From Bifidobacterium breve (GTDB lineage: Bacteria > Actinomycetota > Actinomycetes > S36-B12 > UBA5976): 7,055 nt of DNA. Made by a program: the position numbers and the translations under genes. Of this stretch, positions 1-5,049 are shown piece by piece. The stretch lies in contig CAMATO010000053.1 in assembly GCA_945861165.1 (NCBI GenBank), positions 1 through 7,055 of the forward strand. Direction: 5' to 3'. The notes beneath the pieces are model-generated. The model made no database searches. It was given only the letters and a program-made list of their open reading frames with translations, and was not told the origin of the DNA. Each line of letters opens with the position of its first letter. Position 1 is the stretch's first letter.

Positions 1-495
1 CGATGGATGGTCTTCGGAAATATTTAAGGAGTCGAAATTAAACCACTCAGCCTCAGCTTCAGGTCCTTCCGCAATTTCATAACCCATAGCGATGAATACG
101 TCTGCAATATGTTCAGCAATTGTTGTTAAAGGATGTCTTGCCCCAACCAAAAGCGAAGATGATTTAGCATTGGCCAATACTTGTGTGACATCAACTTTTT
201 CTGCAACCAAAATTGAATCTTCGCGTTCATTTTGCAACTCAATCATGCGATTATCAAGGGCTTCTTTTACAACACTTCTTGCTTGACCAATTCGCTTGCC
301 TGCATCTGATTTAGCTTCTCCCTGCAAAGCACCAATTTCGCGATTAGCTAGAGCTATGGGAGATCTATCACCAGCATGATTTAATTTAATTAATTTTAGT
401 TCGTCCAAATCATTTGCTTTCTCAATTTCACTTAATGCAGTTGAAACTGCCAGATTAATTGATTCAGCGCTAACCAAATTGGAATCTTGTGACAT
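1..495 (-). CDS. pheS: Phenylalanyl-tRNA synthetase alpha subunit, N-terminal part (3' end outside window)
   Basis: This gene encodes the alpha subunit of phenylalanine-tRNA ligase, the cytosolic (alpha-beta)2 enzyme that charges tRNA-Phe using ATP. The visible 165 codons give the N-terminal arm, a charged helical (coiled-coil-type) region over roughly residues 1-85 that in this family contacts tRNA. They continue into the start of the catalytic domain, with GYEIAEGPEAEAEWFNFD followed by LNISEDHPS, which matches the class II motif 1 region of bacterial PheS. The reading frame is open to base 1, so the catalytic core lies outside the window. The ATG start is preceded by a strong AAAAGGAG at 507-514 with an 11-base spacer. 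pheT would be expected next downstream. The 65-base gap from the methyltransferase gene allows separate control; see the leader ORF and the -10-like element listed there. Identification is firm. Confidence 0.96.
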   Translation of the reverse strand, partial: MSQDSNLVSAESINLAVSTALSEIEKANDLDELKLIKLNHAGDRSPIALANREIGALQGEAKSDAGKRIGQARSVVKEALDNRMIELQNEREDSILVAEKVDVTQVLANAKSSSLLVGARHPLTTIAEHIADVFIAMGYEIAEGPEAEAEWFNFDSLNISEDHPS

Positions 496-506
496 AAGCC
501 GCCAGA

Positions 507-514
507 CTCCTTTT
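507..514 (-). promoter_or_regulatory. pheS ribosome binding site
   Basis: AAAAGGAG lies 11 bases before the pheS ATG. It is one of the two strongest SD sequences in the window. Six of its bases (AAAGGA) can pair with UUCUUU upstream, the two Phe codons of the possible leader peptide, with one U-G wobble. The site could therefore be gated by translation of that leader. The SD is seen directly; the gating is inference. Confidence 0.75.
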
Positions 515-523
515 GCGATACTT

Positions 524-544
524 TTAGGCCGTAAAGAACTTCAC
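524..544 (-). promoter_or_regulatory. Possible Phe leader peptide (M-K-F-F-T-A) ahead of pheS
   Basis: A seven-codon reading frame starting at GTG encodes M-K-F-F-T-A and stops with TAA 28 bases before the pheS start. It carries two adjacent Phe codons, TTC TTT, at 533-538. An AGGG at 548-551 could act as a ribosome site, but the 3-base spacer is short. Leader peptides rich in Phe codons control pheST in enterobacteria by attenuation. No GC-rich terminator with a U run is visible here, so control would have to act on translation instead, by freeing the pheS SD that pairs with the Phe codons. An ORF this short could easily arise by chance. Confidence 0.3.
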
Positions 545-557
545 AAACCCTGTTTTT

Positions 558-563
558 ATTCTA
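558..563 (-). promoter_or_regulatory. Possible -10 element for pheS (TAGAAT)
   Basis: TAGAAT matches the TATAAT consensus at five of six positions and includes the TAG stop codon of the methyltransferase gene. A start site 6-8 bases further on would give a leader of about 55 bases that begins just before the possible M-K-F-F-T-A frame. No convincing -35 hexamer is seen at 16-18 bases upstream, so this is a weak call. Confidence 0.25.
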
Positions 564-1391
564 ATTGCCGCTTCGCGTTTTTGCGGTTTCATACAGGCAA
601 AGTGCCGCGGCTGTGGCGACATTTAAAGACTCTGCTCGACCATAAATTGGGATAGAAACTCTTTGGCCAACGGGTGCATCCTGGTCAGAAACTCCCCAAG
701 CCTCATTTCCTAAAACCCAGGCAAGTGGTTTCGTCATATCTATGTCTTGCCAAGTCGTCTTGGATTGACCATCAGTTATAAAAACATTGTGATTGGTATC
801 AACTAAATCCGTAAGTGTCTCTGCAACATCATCAGACTGTCTGACCTTGATATTAAAAATACTGCCGGCGCTAGCTCTCACCACTTTTCCGTTGTGTGGA
901 TCAACACATGTGCCAGCAAATATTACTAAGTCTGCTCCTGCCGCATCTGCAACTCGGATGATTGCTCCAGCGTTTCCAGGATCTCTCACATTTGAAAGCA
1001 CAATCGCAAAGTTTGAATCAATCAAATCTTGTCTTTCTAAATTTGTAGCCACATAATCAGACACTGCAACAATTCCTTGTGGGCTTAAGGTTTCGCTCAA
1101 TTTTTCAATCGCTAATGCTTCTGTTTCAAATATTGAAATTCTTTCAGAAGCAGCTTTGCTTAAAAGTGCATTATTGGTTCGTGCAAATTCTTTGGTAACA
1201 AAAATTGCTTTTGCCATGTGGGATTTAATAACTTCTTCTACAGCATGAGATCCTTCTACTAGGAACTCAGAACGCAATTCTCTATCTCGTTTATTTAATA
1301 GTTCTAATGCGTTAGCTACCTTTGTCGACCGAATCGTTAAGGCATTTGATTCGGTCGACGATGAGGTTTCGTTATTAGGACGCTTTGGCAA
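561..1391 (-). CDS. SpoU/TrmH-family RNA 2'-O-ribose methyltransferase
   Basis: This is a SAM-dependent RNA 2'-O-methyltransferase with a knotted SPOUT fold. All three SpoU motifs are visible in the 276 residues: motif 1 NVRDPGNAGAIIRVADAAGA at about 134-153, motif 2 WVLGNEAWGVS at 225-235, and motif 3 IPIYGRAESLNVATAAALCLYE at about 247-268. The N-terminal part (about 17-110), with FLVEGSHAVEE, is the RNA-binding substrate domain of the 23S rRNA methylase type. The start codon is TTG, overlapping the rplT end by 17 bases without a clear SD, which suggests translational coupling. No better in-frame start exists, and family homology appears to begin near residue 18. The place between rplT and pheS matches tsnR of mycobacteria and ysgA of Bacillus, the latter linked to 23S rRNA ribose methylation. 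The exact target nucleotide cannot be read from sequence, and the tsnR name does not imply thiostrepton resistance. Confidence 0.92.
   Translation of the reverse strand: MPKRPNNETSSSTESNALTIRSTKVANALELLNKRDRELRSEFLVEGSHAVEEVIKSHMAKAIFVTKEFARTNNALLSKAASERISIFETEALAIEKLSETLSPQGIVAVSDYVATNLERQDLIDSNFAIVLSNVRDPGNAGAIIRVADAAGADLVIFAGTCVDPHNGKVVRASAGSIFNIKVRQSDDVAETLTDLVDTNHNVFITDGQSKTTWQDIDMTKPLAWVLGNEAWGVSDQDAPVGQRVSIPIYGRAESLNVATAAALCLYETAKTRSGN
1324..1359. repeat. Perfect 12-bp inverted repeat at the start of the methyltransferase gene
   Basis: GTCGACCGAATC (1324-1335) and GATTCGGTCGAC (1348-1359) are exact reverse complements around a 12-base loop. In the minus-strand RNA this would be a 12-bp, partly GC-rich stem lying 15 bases after the rplT stop codon. 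It encodes about residues 12-23 of the methyltransferase. No U run follows, so it is not a standard intrinsic terminator. It could protect the 3' end of the infC-rpmI-rplT message, cause partial polymerase pausing, or hold back translation of the methyltransferase. The structure is seen; the function is inferred. Confidence 0.8.
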
Positions 1392-1740
1392 TTGCGGAGC
1401 GAGCTACTTCAACTAAGGCTTTGAATGCTGGAACGTCATTGATCGCCATGTCACTTAACATGCGACGATCTACTTCGATTCCGGCAACATTTAAACCTTG
1501 GATGAATCTGTTGTAAGTTAATCCATTTTCACGCACAGCTGCGTTGATTCGCGTTATCCAAAGGCGACGGAAGTCACCTTTCTTTTCGCGACGATCGTTA
1601 AATGAGTAAACGCGTGAATGAAGAATTTGTTCTTTAGCTTTGCGATACAAACGAGAACGTTGTCCTCTGTACCCCTTGGCTTCTTCCATCACAACGCGAC
1701 GCTTCTTATGCGCGTTGACCGCTCTTTTTACACGTGCCAT
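1375..1740 (-). CDS. rplT: 50S ribosomal protein L20
   Basis: L20 is a 23S rRNA-binding protein of the large subunit, needed early in 50S assembly. The 121 residues are full length for the family. The basic N-terminal extension is visible (MARVKRAVNAHKKRR, then AKGYRGQRSRLYRKAKEQ), followed by the typical segments RREKKGDFRRLWITRINAA at about 51-69, YNRFIQGL at about 76-83 and the C-terminal globular end. An ATG start is preceded by AAAGGAAG at 1748-1755 with a 7-base spacer. It lies 33 bases after rpmI in the usual infC-rpmI-rplT order. L20 represses this operon in several bacteria by binding its leader RNA; whether the leader at 2574-2757 here plays that role is open. Its last 17 bases overlap the methyltransferase gene. 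Confidence 0.98.
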   Translation of the reverse strand: MARVKRAVNAHKKRRVVMEEAKGYRGQRSRLYRKAKEQILHSRVYSFNDRREKKGDFRRLWITRINAAVRENGLTYNRFIQGLNVAGIEVDRRMLSDMAINDVPAFKALVEVARSAIAKAS

Positions 1741-1773
1741 GTTATTTCTTCCTTTCTAGTAAAAGTTTTTGTT

Positions 1774-1971
1774 TTAACGCAAACCCAACATGCGTTTGGC
1801 TTTTTTGGTATCACCTGGTGCTAATTGCTCTACTGCAGCTAAGCGTCTTGTTCTCTTGCTTGATTTTGATTCAAGTAAGTGTCTACGACCAGCTCTTTCA
1901 TGAGTGATCTTTCCTGTACCAGTTTTTTTGAAACGCTTTTTAGCGCCACTATGTGTTTTCATCTTCGGCAT
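1774..1971 (-). CDS. rpmI: 50S ribosomal protein L35
   Basis: L35 is a small, strongly basic large-subunit protein. The 65 residues are the normal length. They carry the family signature at the N terminus (MPKMKTHSGAKKRFKKTGTG), then KITHERAGRRHLLESKSSKRTRRL and the conserved C-terminal VKRMLPY-like segment, here AKRMLGLR. The start is ATG, with CAAGGG at 1980-1985 and an 8-base spacer as ribosome site. It sits 23 bases after infC and 33 bases before rplT, with nothing else in either gap, so the three are co-transcribed. Confidence 0.98.
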   Translation of the reverse strand: MPKMKTHSGAKKRFKKTGTGKITHERAGRRHLLESKSSKRTRRLAAVEQLAPGDTKKAKRMLGLR

Positions 1972-1994
1972 TTATTTGTCCCTTGTTCTAAAAG

Positions 1995-2573
1995 TTATTC
2001 GGTATCGGAGGATTTGTCTGCTTTGTCTCGTGCAACTTGTTTTGCTCGAACCGCTTCAGACTTTCTTCTGTTTGGCGCTAAAACCATGACCATATTTCGA
2101 CCATCTTGTTTGGGTGCAAATTCGACCATGCTTACTTCCGCTAAATCTTCAGCTAAGCGGGAAAGCAATTTGTAACCCATTTCAGGACGAGACTGCTCAC
2201 GACCACGAAACATAATTGTCACTTTGACTTTGTCGCCACCTATAAGAAATCTTTCAATATGACTCTTTTTGGTTTCGTAGTCGTGACTTTCAATTCTCGG
2301 ACGAAGTTTCATTTCTTTAACAACCGCATTTACCTGACTGCGTCTGTTTTCGCGGGCCTTAAGTGCCTCTTGATATTTGAACTTTCCGTAGTCCATAATC
2401 TTTGCCACTGGGGGCTTAGCTTCTGGTGCTACTTCGACAAGATCTAAATCGTTTTCTTGAGCCATTCGAATTGCATCTTCAATTCGAGTTACTCCGATTT
2501 GTTCCCCGTTTGGTCCAACTAAGCGCACTTCTGGTACGCGAATCCGATCATTGATTCGTGGTTCAACGCTGAT
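1995..2573 (-). CDS. infC: Translation initiation factor IF-3, probable AUC start
   Basis: IF3 binds the 30S subunit, prevents premature 50S joining and rejects non-standard start codons and wrong initiator tRNA. From the chosen start the protein has 192 residues. The N-terminal domain holds INDRIRVPEVRLVGPNGEQ at about 7-25, LDLVEVAP at 43-50 and PPVAKIMDYGKFKY at 54-67. A basic linker follows, then the C-terminal domain with HDYETKKSHIERFL at 97-110, VKVTIMFRGREQSRPE at about 116-131 and KQDGRNMVMVLAP near 155-167. No ATG or GTG exists at the expected place. The frame can be extended to TTG at 2615, but the added residues do not look like IF3. Instead AAAAGGAG (2579-2586) stands 5 bases before ATC at 2573-2571, exactly where actinobacterial IF3 homology begins. 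AUU or AUC starts in infC are known to let IF3 limit its own synthesis. The TTG at 2615 remains the alternative start. Confidence 0.95.
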   Translation of the reverse strand: MSVEPRINDRIRVPEVRLVGPNGEQIGVTRIEDAIRMAQENDLDLVEVAPEAKPPVAKIMDYGKFKYQEALKARENRRSQVNAVVKEMKLRPRIESHDYETKKSHIERFLIGGDKVKVTIMFRGREQSRPEMGYKLLSRLAEDLAEVSMVEFAPKQDGRNMVMVLAPNRRKSEAVRAKQVARDKADKSSDTE

Positions 2574-2757
2574 ACTTACTCCTTTTGTTCGCTGTCCCCA
2601 CAAAAAGAAATACAAAACTCTTTATGTGGCACACGCTAAAGAACCGTGATGCTAGTTTTAACTAAACAATCACTAACTTCTTCTTACCCAAAAGATCTTT
2701 TAAGCGATCTAGCAGGTGGGAGATTTCTCCGCTTGTGCATCGCCGGTTGGCGACTGG
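2574..2757 (-). promoter_or_regulatory. Structured 5' leader of the infC-rpmI-rplT operon
   Basis: This 184-base stretch has no convincing gene. Reading in the sense of transcription, it begins with a GC-rich hairpin TCGCC-AACC-GGCGA (2753-2740). A second hairpin GGAG-AAAT-CTCC follows at 2730-2719. Next is a weak stem AGATC/GATCT at 2710-2693 followed by TTTT, and the palindrome AAAAGATCTTTT at 2701-2690 overlaps it. A stem with arms GTGAT/ATCAC and an inner TAGT/ACTA occupies 2673-2646. The SD hairpin ends the leader. The first two hairpins are distinctly richer in GC than the surroundings, as expected for a conserved RNA. Leaders that bind L20 or give IF3 autoregulation are known before this operon in other bacteria. 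This one does not look like a family that can be named from memory. Confidence 0.5.
2579..2609 (-). promoter_or_regulatory. infC SD and a hairpin that would bury it
   Basis: The infC SD AAAAGGAG occupies 2579-2586, 5 bases before the ATC start. In RNA, UUCUUUUUGU (from 2609-2600) can pair with ACAAAAGGAG (from 2588-2579) over ten pairs, two of them U-G, closing an 11-base loop (2599-2589). The whole SD lies in the stem. The pairing is AU-rich, so it would be of moderate stability and open to regulation, for example by a protein or by an alternative fold of the upstream leader. The complementarity is read directly; that it forms in the cell is inference. Confidence 0.5.
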
Positions 2758-2764
2758 TTTAGTC

Positions 2765-2773
2765 AGATTATCA
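2765..2773 (-). promoter_or_regulatory. Candidate promoter -10 region of the infC operon
   Basis: TGATAATCT reads as an extended -10 (TGn followed by TAATCT, fitting the actinobacterial TAnnnT pattern). The overlapping hexamer GATAAT also matches TATAAT at five of six positions. The TGA is the stop codon of the SseB-like gene. A start site about 7 bases on would fall near 2757-2758, directly before the first leader hairpin. No clear -35 hexamer is seen at the usual distance. Confidence 0.4.
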
Positions 2774-3409
2774 GAGAGAAGGTTTGAGAAATAAGTCAGC
2801 ACCTCGGGGTACTTTTTCTCGTATAACTGGGTGCTCAGATATCAAATTAGCCAGTTTTATGACCTCATTTGCCAAACTCGCAGGACCATGGATTGTGATG
2901 CTCAAATCACATTTTGCTCCTTTTTCAATATCAATCATGCCCACTGCTGGGTTTGCTTGACAGATGCTTGTTATAACTTCCTTTACCTGTTCGTCTTCGT
3001 GTGGAAAGTCCCAGCTTCTTTCATTTGCTAGACAATCAAGCATGAAACCATTTACCACAAATCGATGACTTGCTGATAAATCAATAATTAGCCCATCAAG
3101 TTTCTGACTGATAGTTTGTTGCGCAAAATCCTTGGCGCTTAATGGCAAAGGTCTAGCTTCCTTATTCCACTTATTTAGTTCACCAATACTTGTAAAAACT
3201 GGCATCCCTAATCGACCATCATTTGAAACAAAGTTGACTTGCATCATCTCAACGTGTTCTTCTTTTTTGGCTACTAACCCACCGATTAATCTTGCACTCT
3301 TTAGTTTATTGAACACTTCTTTTTCAAAACCTTCATGTTTTGAGATCAATAAATTCAATAATTCAGGATCTGCGTCTCCTGTGTCTTGTTTTACTATCAG
3401 AGACGACAA
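2771..3409 (-). CDS. SseB-family protein
   Basis: This is a cytosolic protein of unknown biochemical function with an SseB N-terminal domain. The domain covers about residues 13-125 of 212 and shows LGMPVFTSIGELNKW at 67-81, ARPLPLSAKDFA at 85-96 and LDGLIIDLSASHRFVV at 104-119, which is the typical ALPVFTS...W...ARPVP...D.LVLDPAG pattern. The C-terminal part (about 140-212), with CDLSITIHG, LISEHPVIREKV and a final DLFLKPSL, matches the tail seen in actinobacterial members. No signal peptide or membrane segment is present. The start is TTG, inside the last codons of hisG with a 13-base overlap and no evident SD, so it probably depends on translation of hisG. The start is supported because DTGDADPELLNLL at 9-21 matches the normal N-terminal end of the family. 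The name comes from enhanced serine sensitivity in E. coli and should not be read as a function. A member beside hisG and infC is a common actinobacterial arrangement. Confidence 0.82.
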   Translation of the reverse strand: MSSLIVKQDTGDADPELLNLLISKHEGFEKEVFNKLKSARLIGGLVAKKEEHVEMMQVNFVSNDGRLGMPVFTSIGELNKWNKEARPLPLSAKDFAQQTISQKLDGLIIDLSASHRFVVNGFMLDCLANERSWDFPHEDEQVKEVITSICQANPAVGMIDIEKGAKCDLSITIHGPASLANEVIKLANLISEHPVIREKVPRGADLFLKPSL

Positions 3410-4245
3410 GCCATTATTTCTGTAGCGATGACGCCCTTTGCCCCAACCGCATATAGTTCGTCCATAATTCTGTGCATATCTTTTCTCTTAGTCATGGCTC
3501 TTACAGCCACCCAACCTGTTTCATGTAGCGGAGAAATAGTTGGTGACTCAATTCCAGGAGTTATTTTTGTTACTATCTCAACTTTTGATTGTTCGATATC
3601 ATAATCCACCATTACGTATTCACGAGCAACTAAAACACTAGAAATTCTTCGGATAAAATTCTCAGTTTCAATTGAATCAATAGTTTTTTGTCCTCGCAAC
3701 AATATCGATTGACTATTGATTATTGGGTCACCAATTATTACTAATCCTGATTGCTTCAGGGTTGTTCCTGTGTCAACGACATCAGCAACAGCATCTGCCA
3801 CTCCAAGTCTTATGGCGTTTTCTACGGCACCATCCAGAACCACAATTTCGGCTTTAATATTCGATTTATTTAACCAGTCTTGCAAAATATTTGGGTAACT
3901 TGTAGCAATTCTAGTTCCTTTTAGTCCCGCGATTCCTTGTGCTGATTTTTCAACACCAACTGCCAGTCGAAAACTTGATTGACCAAAACCTAATTCCATA
4001 ACAGTTATAGCCTTAGATTTCGAATCGAGTAATAGATCTTTACCAGTTATTCCAAAATCAAGAGTGCCGGCGCCAACATATGTTGCGACATCTCTTGGTC
4101 GAAGGAAAAAAAATTCAACGTCATTTTCCGGATCAGAAACAACTAGGTCTCTGGGATGGTGACTTTTTAAATATCCTGCTTCTCTCAATAATTTTTGGGT
4201 TGGTTCAGCAAGTTGACCTTTATTGGGTATAGCAATCTTCAACAT
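3397..4245 (-). CDS. hisG: ATP phosphoribosyltransferase, long form
   Basis: HisG joins ATP and PRPP to make phosphoribosyl-ATP, the first and committed step of histidine synthesis. The 282 residues correspond to the long, hexameric, HisZ-independent form. The two catalytic lobes run from about 1 to 205, starting MLKIAIPNKG and containing the GTLDFGITGKDLL segment at 60-73. The PRPP-binding loop DAVADVVDTGTTL is at 151-163. The C-terminal ACT-like domain from about 212 includes KITPGIESPTISPL at 227-240 and GWVAVRAM at 244-251; in the long form this domain binds histidine for feedback inhibition. The ending IATEIMACRL is typical. The ATG follows hisE by 9 bases with only a weak AGG as SD, so translational coupling to hisE is likely. 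The stop codon lies inside the SseB-like gene. Confidence 0.97.
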   Translation of the reverse strand: MLKIAIPNKGQLAEPTQKLLREAGYLKSHHPRDLVVSDPENDVEFFFLRPRDVATYVGAGTLDFGITGKDLLLDSKSKAITVMELGFGQSSFRLAVGVEKSAQGIAGLKGTRIATSYPNILQDWLNKSNIKAEIVVLDGAVENAIRLGVADAVADVVDTGTTLKQSGLVIIGDPIINSQSILLRGQKTIDSIETENFIRRISSVLVAREYVMVDYDIEQSKVEIVTKITPGIESPTISPLHETGWVAVRAMTKRKDMHRIMDELYAVGAKGVIATEIMACRL

Positions 4246-4254
4246 TGTTTGAAC

Positions 4255-4518
4255 CTATAATTTCTTATAAACATCTTCAAGGCTAACTTTAGCCGCCAGC
4301 ATTAATAGTTGTGTCTGATACAACAATTGCGATATTTCGTCGGCAGCTCTGGACTTATCTTCGTGCTCGCATGCCATCCAAGCTTCGCTTGCCTCTTCCA
4401 CAACTTTTTTACCAACTTCGTGAACGCCTTGGTTAATTAATTTCACACTTGCAGAATTCGGGTCATTTGCAGCAACTTTGTCGTTTAATTCTGTCCAAAG
4501 TTGTTCGAAAGATTTCAC
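4255..4518 (-). CDS. hisE: Phosphoribosyl-ATP pyrophosphatase
   Basis: HisE removes pyrophosphate from phosphoribosyl-ATP, the second step of histidine synthesis, directly after HisG. The 87 residues are the normal size of a free-standing HisE, not fused to HisI. It belongs to the all-helical MazG-like group: the metal-binding acidic residues appear in EVGKKVVEEASEAWMA (34-49) and in AADEISQLLYQTQLLM (58-73), which match the family pattern closely. The start codon is GTG, preceded by AAGGTGAGG at 4523-4531 with a 4-base spacer, one of the better ribosome sites here. It stands 57 bases after ribH and 9 bases before hisG. Confidence 0.96.
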   Translation of the reverse strand: MKSFEQLWTELNDKVAANDPNSASVKLINQGVHEVGKKVVEEASEAWMACEHEDKSRAADEISQLLYQTQLLMLAAKVSLEDVYKKL

Positions 4519-4560
4519 AAAACCTCACCTTGATCACGTACTTAAAGGATAACCCAAAGC

Positions 4561-4566
4561 ATTTTA
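4561..4566 (-). promoter_or_regulatory. Possible weak -10 element before hisE (TAAAAT)
   Basis: The 57-base gap between ribH and hisE contains TAAAAT, a five-of-six match to TATAAT, placed so that transcription would begin about 35 bases before the hisE start. No -35 match is visible at the usual spacing, and AT-rich gaps give such hexamers by chance. It would allow hisEG-sseB to be expressed apart from the riboflavin genes. No histidine leader peptide is present in the gap. Confidence 0.18.
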
Positions 4567-4575
4567 TTAAAGTTT

Positions 4576-5049
4576 TTAACCCAACTGCTTATGCACATTT
4601 AGACTTTGTAGTACGGCTAATGCAGTTTCCTTGCCCTTATTCTCAATTGATCCAGGAAAACCAGCTCTTGCAGTTGCCTGGTCGTGATTATCACAAGTCA
4701 ATACTCCAAAACCAACAGGTTTGCCAGTGTCTGCTGCTATCTGAGCAAGACCATTAGTGACAGCCATTGACACATATTCAAAATGTGGGGTCTCCCCCTT
4801 TAGTACAACACCTAATGCAATCACTGCATCAAACTTTTTAATAAATGCATTTTTAGTTGCTGCAATTAATTCAAAAGAGCCAGACACGCGTATAGAAACT
4901 GGTTTTAATCCATGTGCTTTGAGAGTCGTTTCACATTCATTCAACATATTATCTGTCAAATCTTTATTCCAGATCGCAGCGATTATCACTATTTTACTAG
5001 ATTTTTTTACCTTAGCTAACTTGATTTCAGGAATTCTATCTGTAGTCAT
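4576..5049 (-). CDS. ribH: 6,7-dimethyl-8-ribityllumazine synthase
   Basis: Lumazine synthase condenses 5-amino-6-ribitylamino-uracil with 3,4-dihydroxy-2-butanone 4-phosphate, the step before riboflavin synthase; it usually forms pentamers or 60-mer shells. The 157 residues are full length. Visible are the aromatic substrate-stacking position W27 in AIWNKD, the substrate loop VSGSFE at 55-60, GVVLKGETPHFEYV at 80-93 with the catalytic-type His at 89, and KPVGFGVLTCD at 110-120. The phosphate-binding Arg lies near 128 in ATARAG. The loop usually reads PGxFELP; here both prolines are replaced (S56 and I62), a small oddity. The ATG overlaps the ribBA stop as ATGA, so the two are translationally coupled, with AAGG 7 bases ahead. 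Confidence 0.96.
   Translation of the reverse strand: MTTDRIPEIKLAKVKKSSKIVIIAAIWNKDLTDNMLNECETTLKAHGLKPVSIRVSGSFELIAATKNAFIKKFDAVIALGVVLKGETPHFEYVSMAVTNGLAQIAADTGKPVGFGVLTCDNHDQATARAGFPGSIENKGKETALAVLQSLNVHKQLG

Noticed and set aside
793..1056. Plus-strand open frame of 87 codons inside the methyltransferase gene
   Set aside because: It is antisense to a gene with all three SpoU motifs, its protein resembles no family, and its composition follows from the codons of the opposite strand.
2574..2615. Starting infC at TTG 2615, adding 14 residues
   Set aside because: The added residues (MYFFLWGQRTKGVS) are unlike IF3 N termini and include the translated SD sequence. The ribosome site for this TTG is poor compared with AAAAGGAG before ATC.
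2690..2710. Intrinsic terminator or attenuator in the infC leader (AGATC/GATCT then TTTT)
   Set aside because: The stem has only five AT-rich pairs and four U residues, too weak for a confident terminator; kept only as a part of the leader description.
2684..2740. An 18-codon ATG frame in the infC leader coding for a very basic peptide (MHKRRNLPPARSLKRSFG)
   Set aside because: It has no ribosome site, its start is buried in the first GC-rich hairpin, and its codons coincide with the RNA stems. RNA structure explains the sequence better than a peptide.
4537..4557. Short frame M-L-W-V-I-L between ribH and hisE as a histidine leader peptide
   Set aside because: It contains no His codons and no ribosome site or terminator pair, so it is most likely chance.
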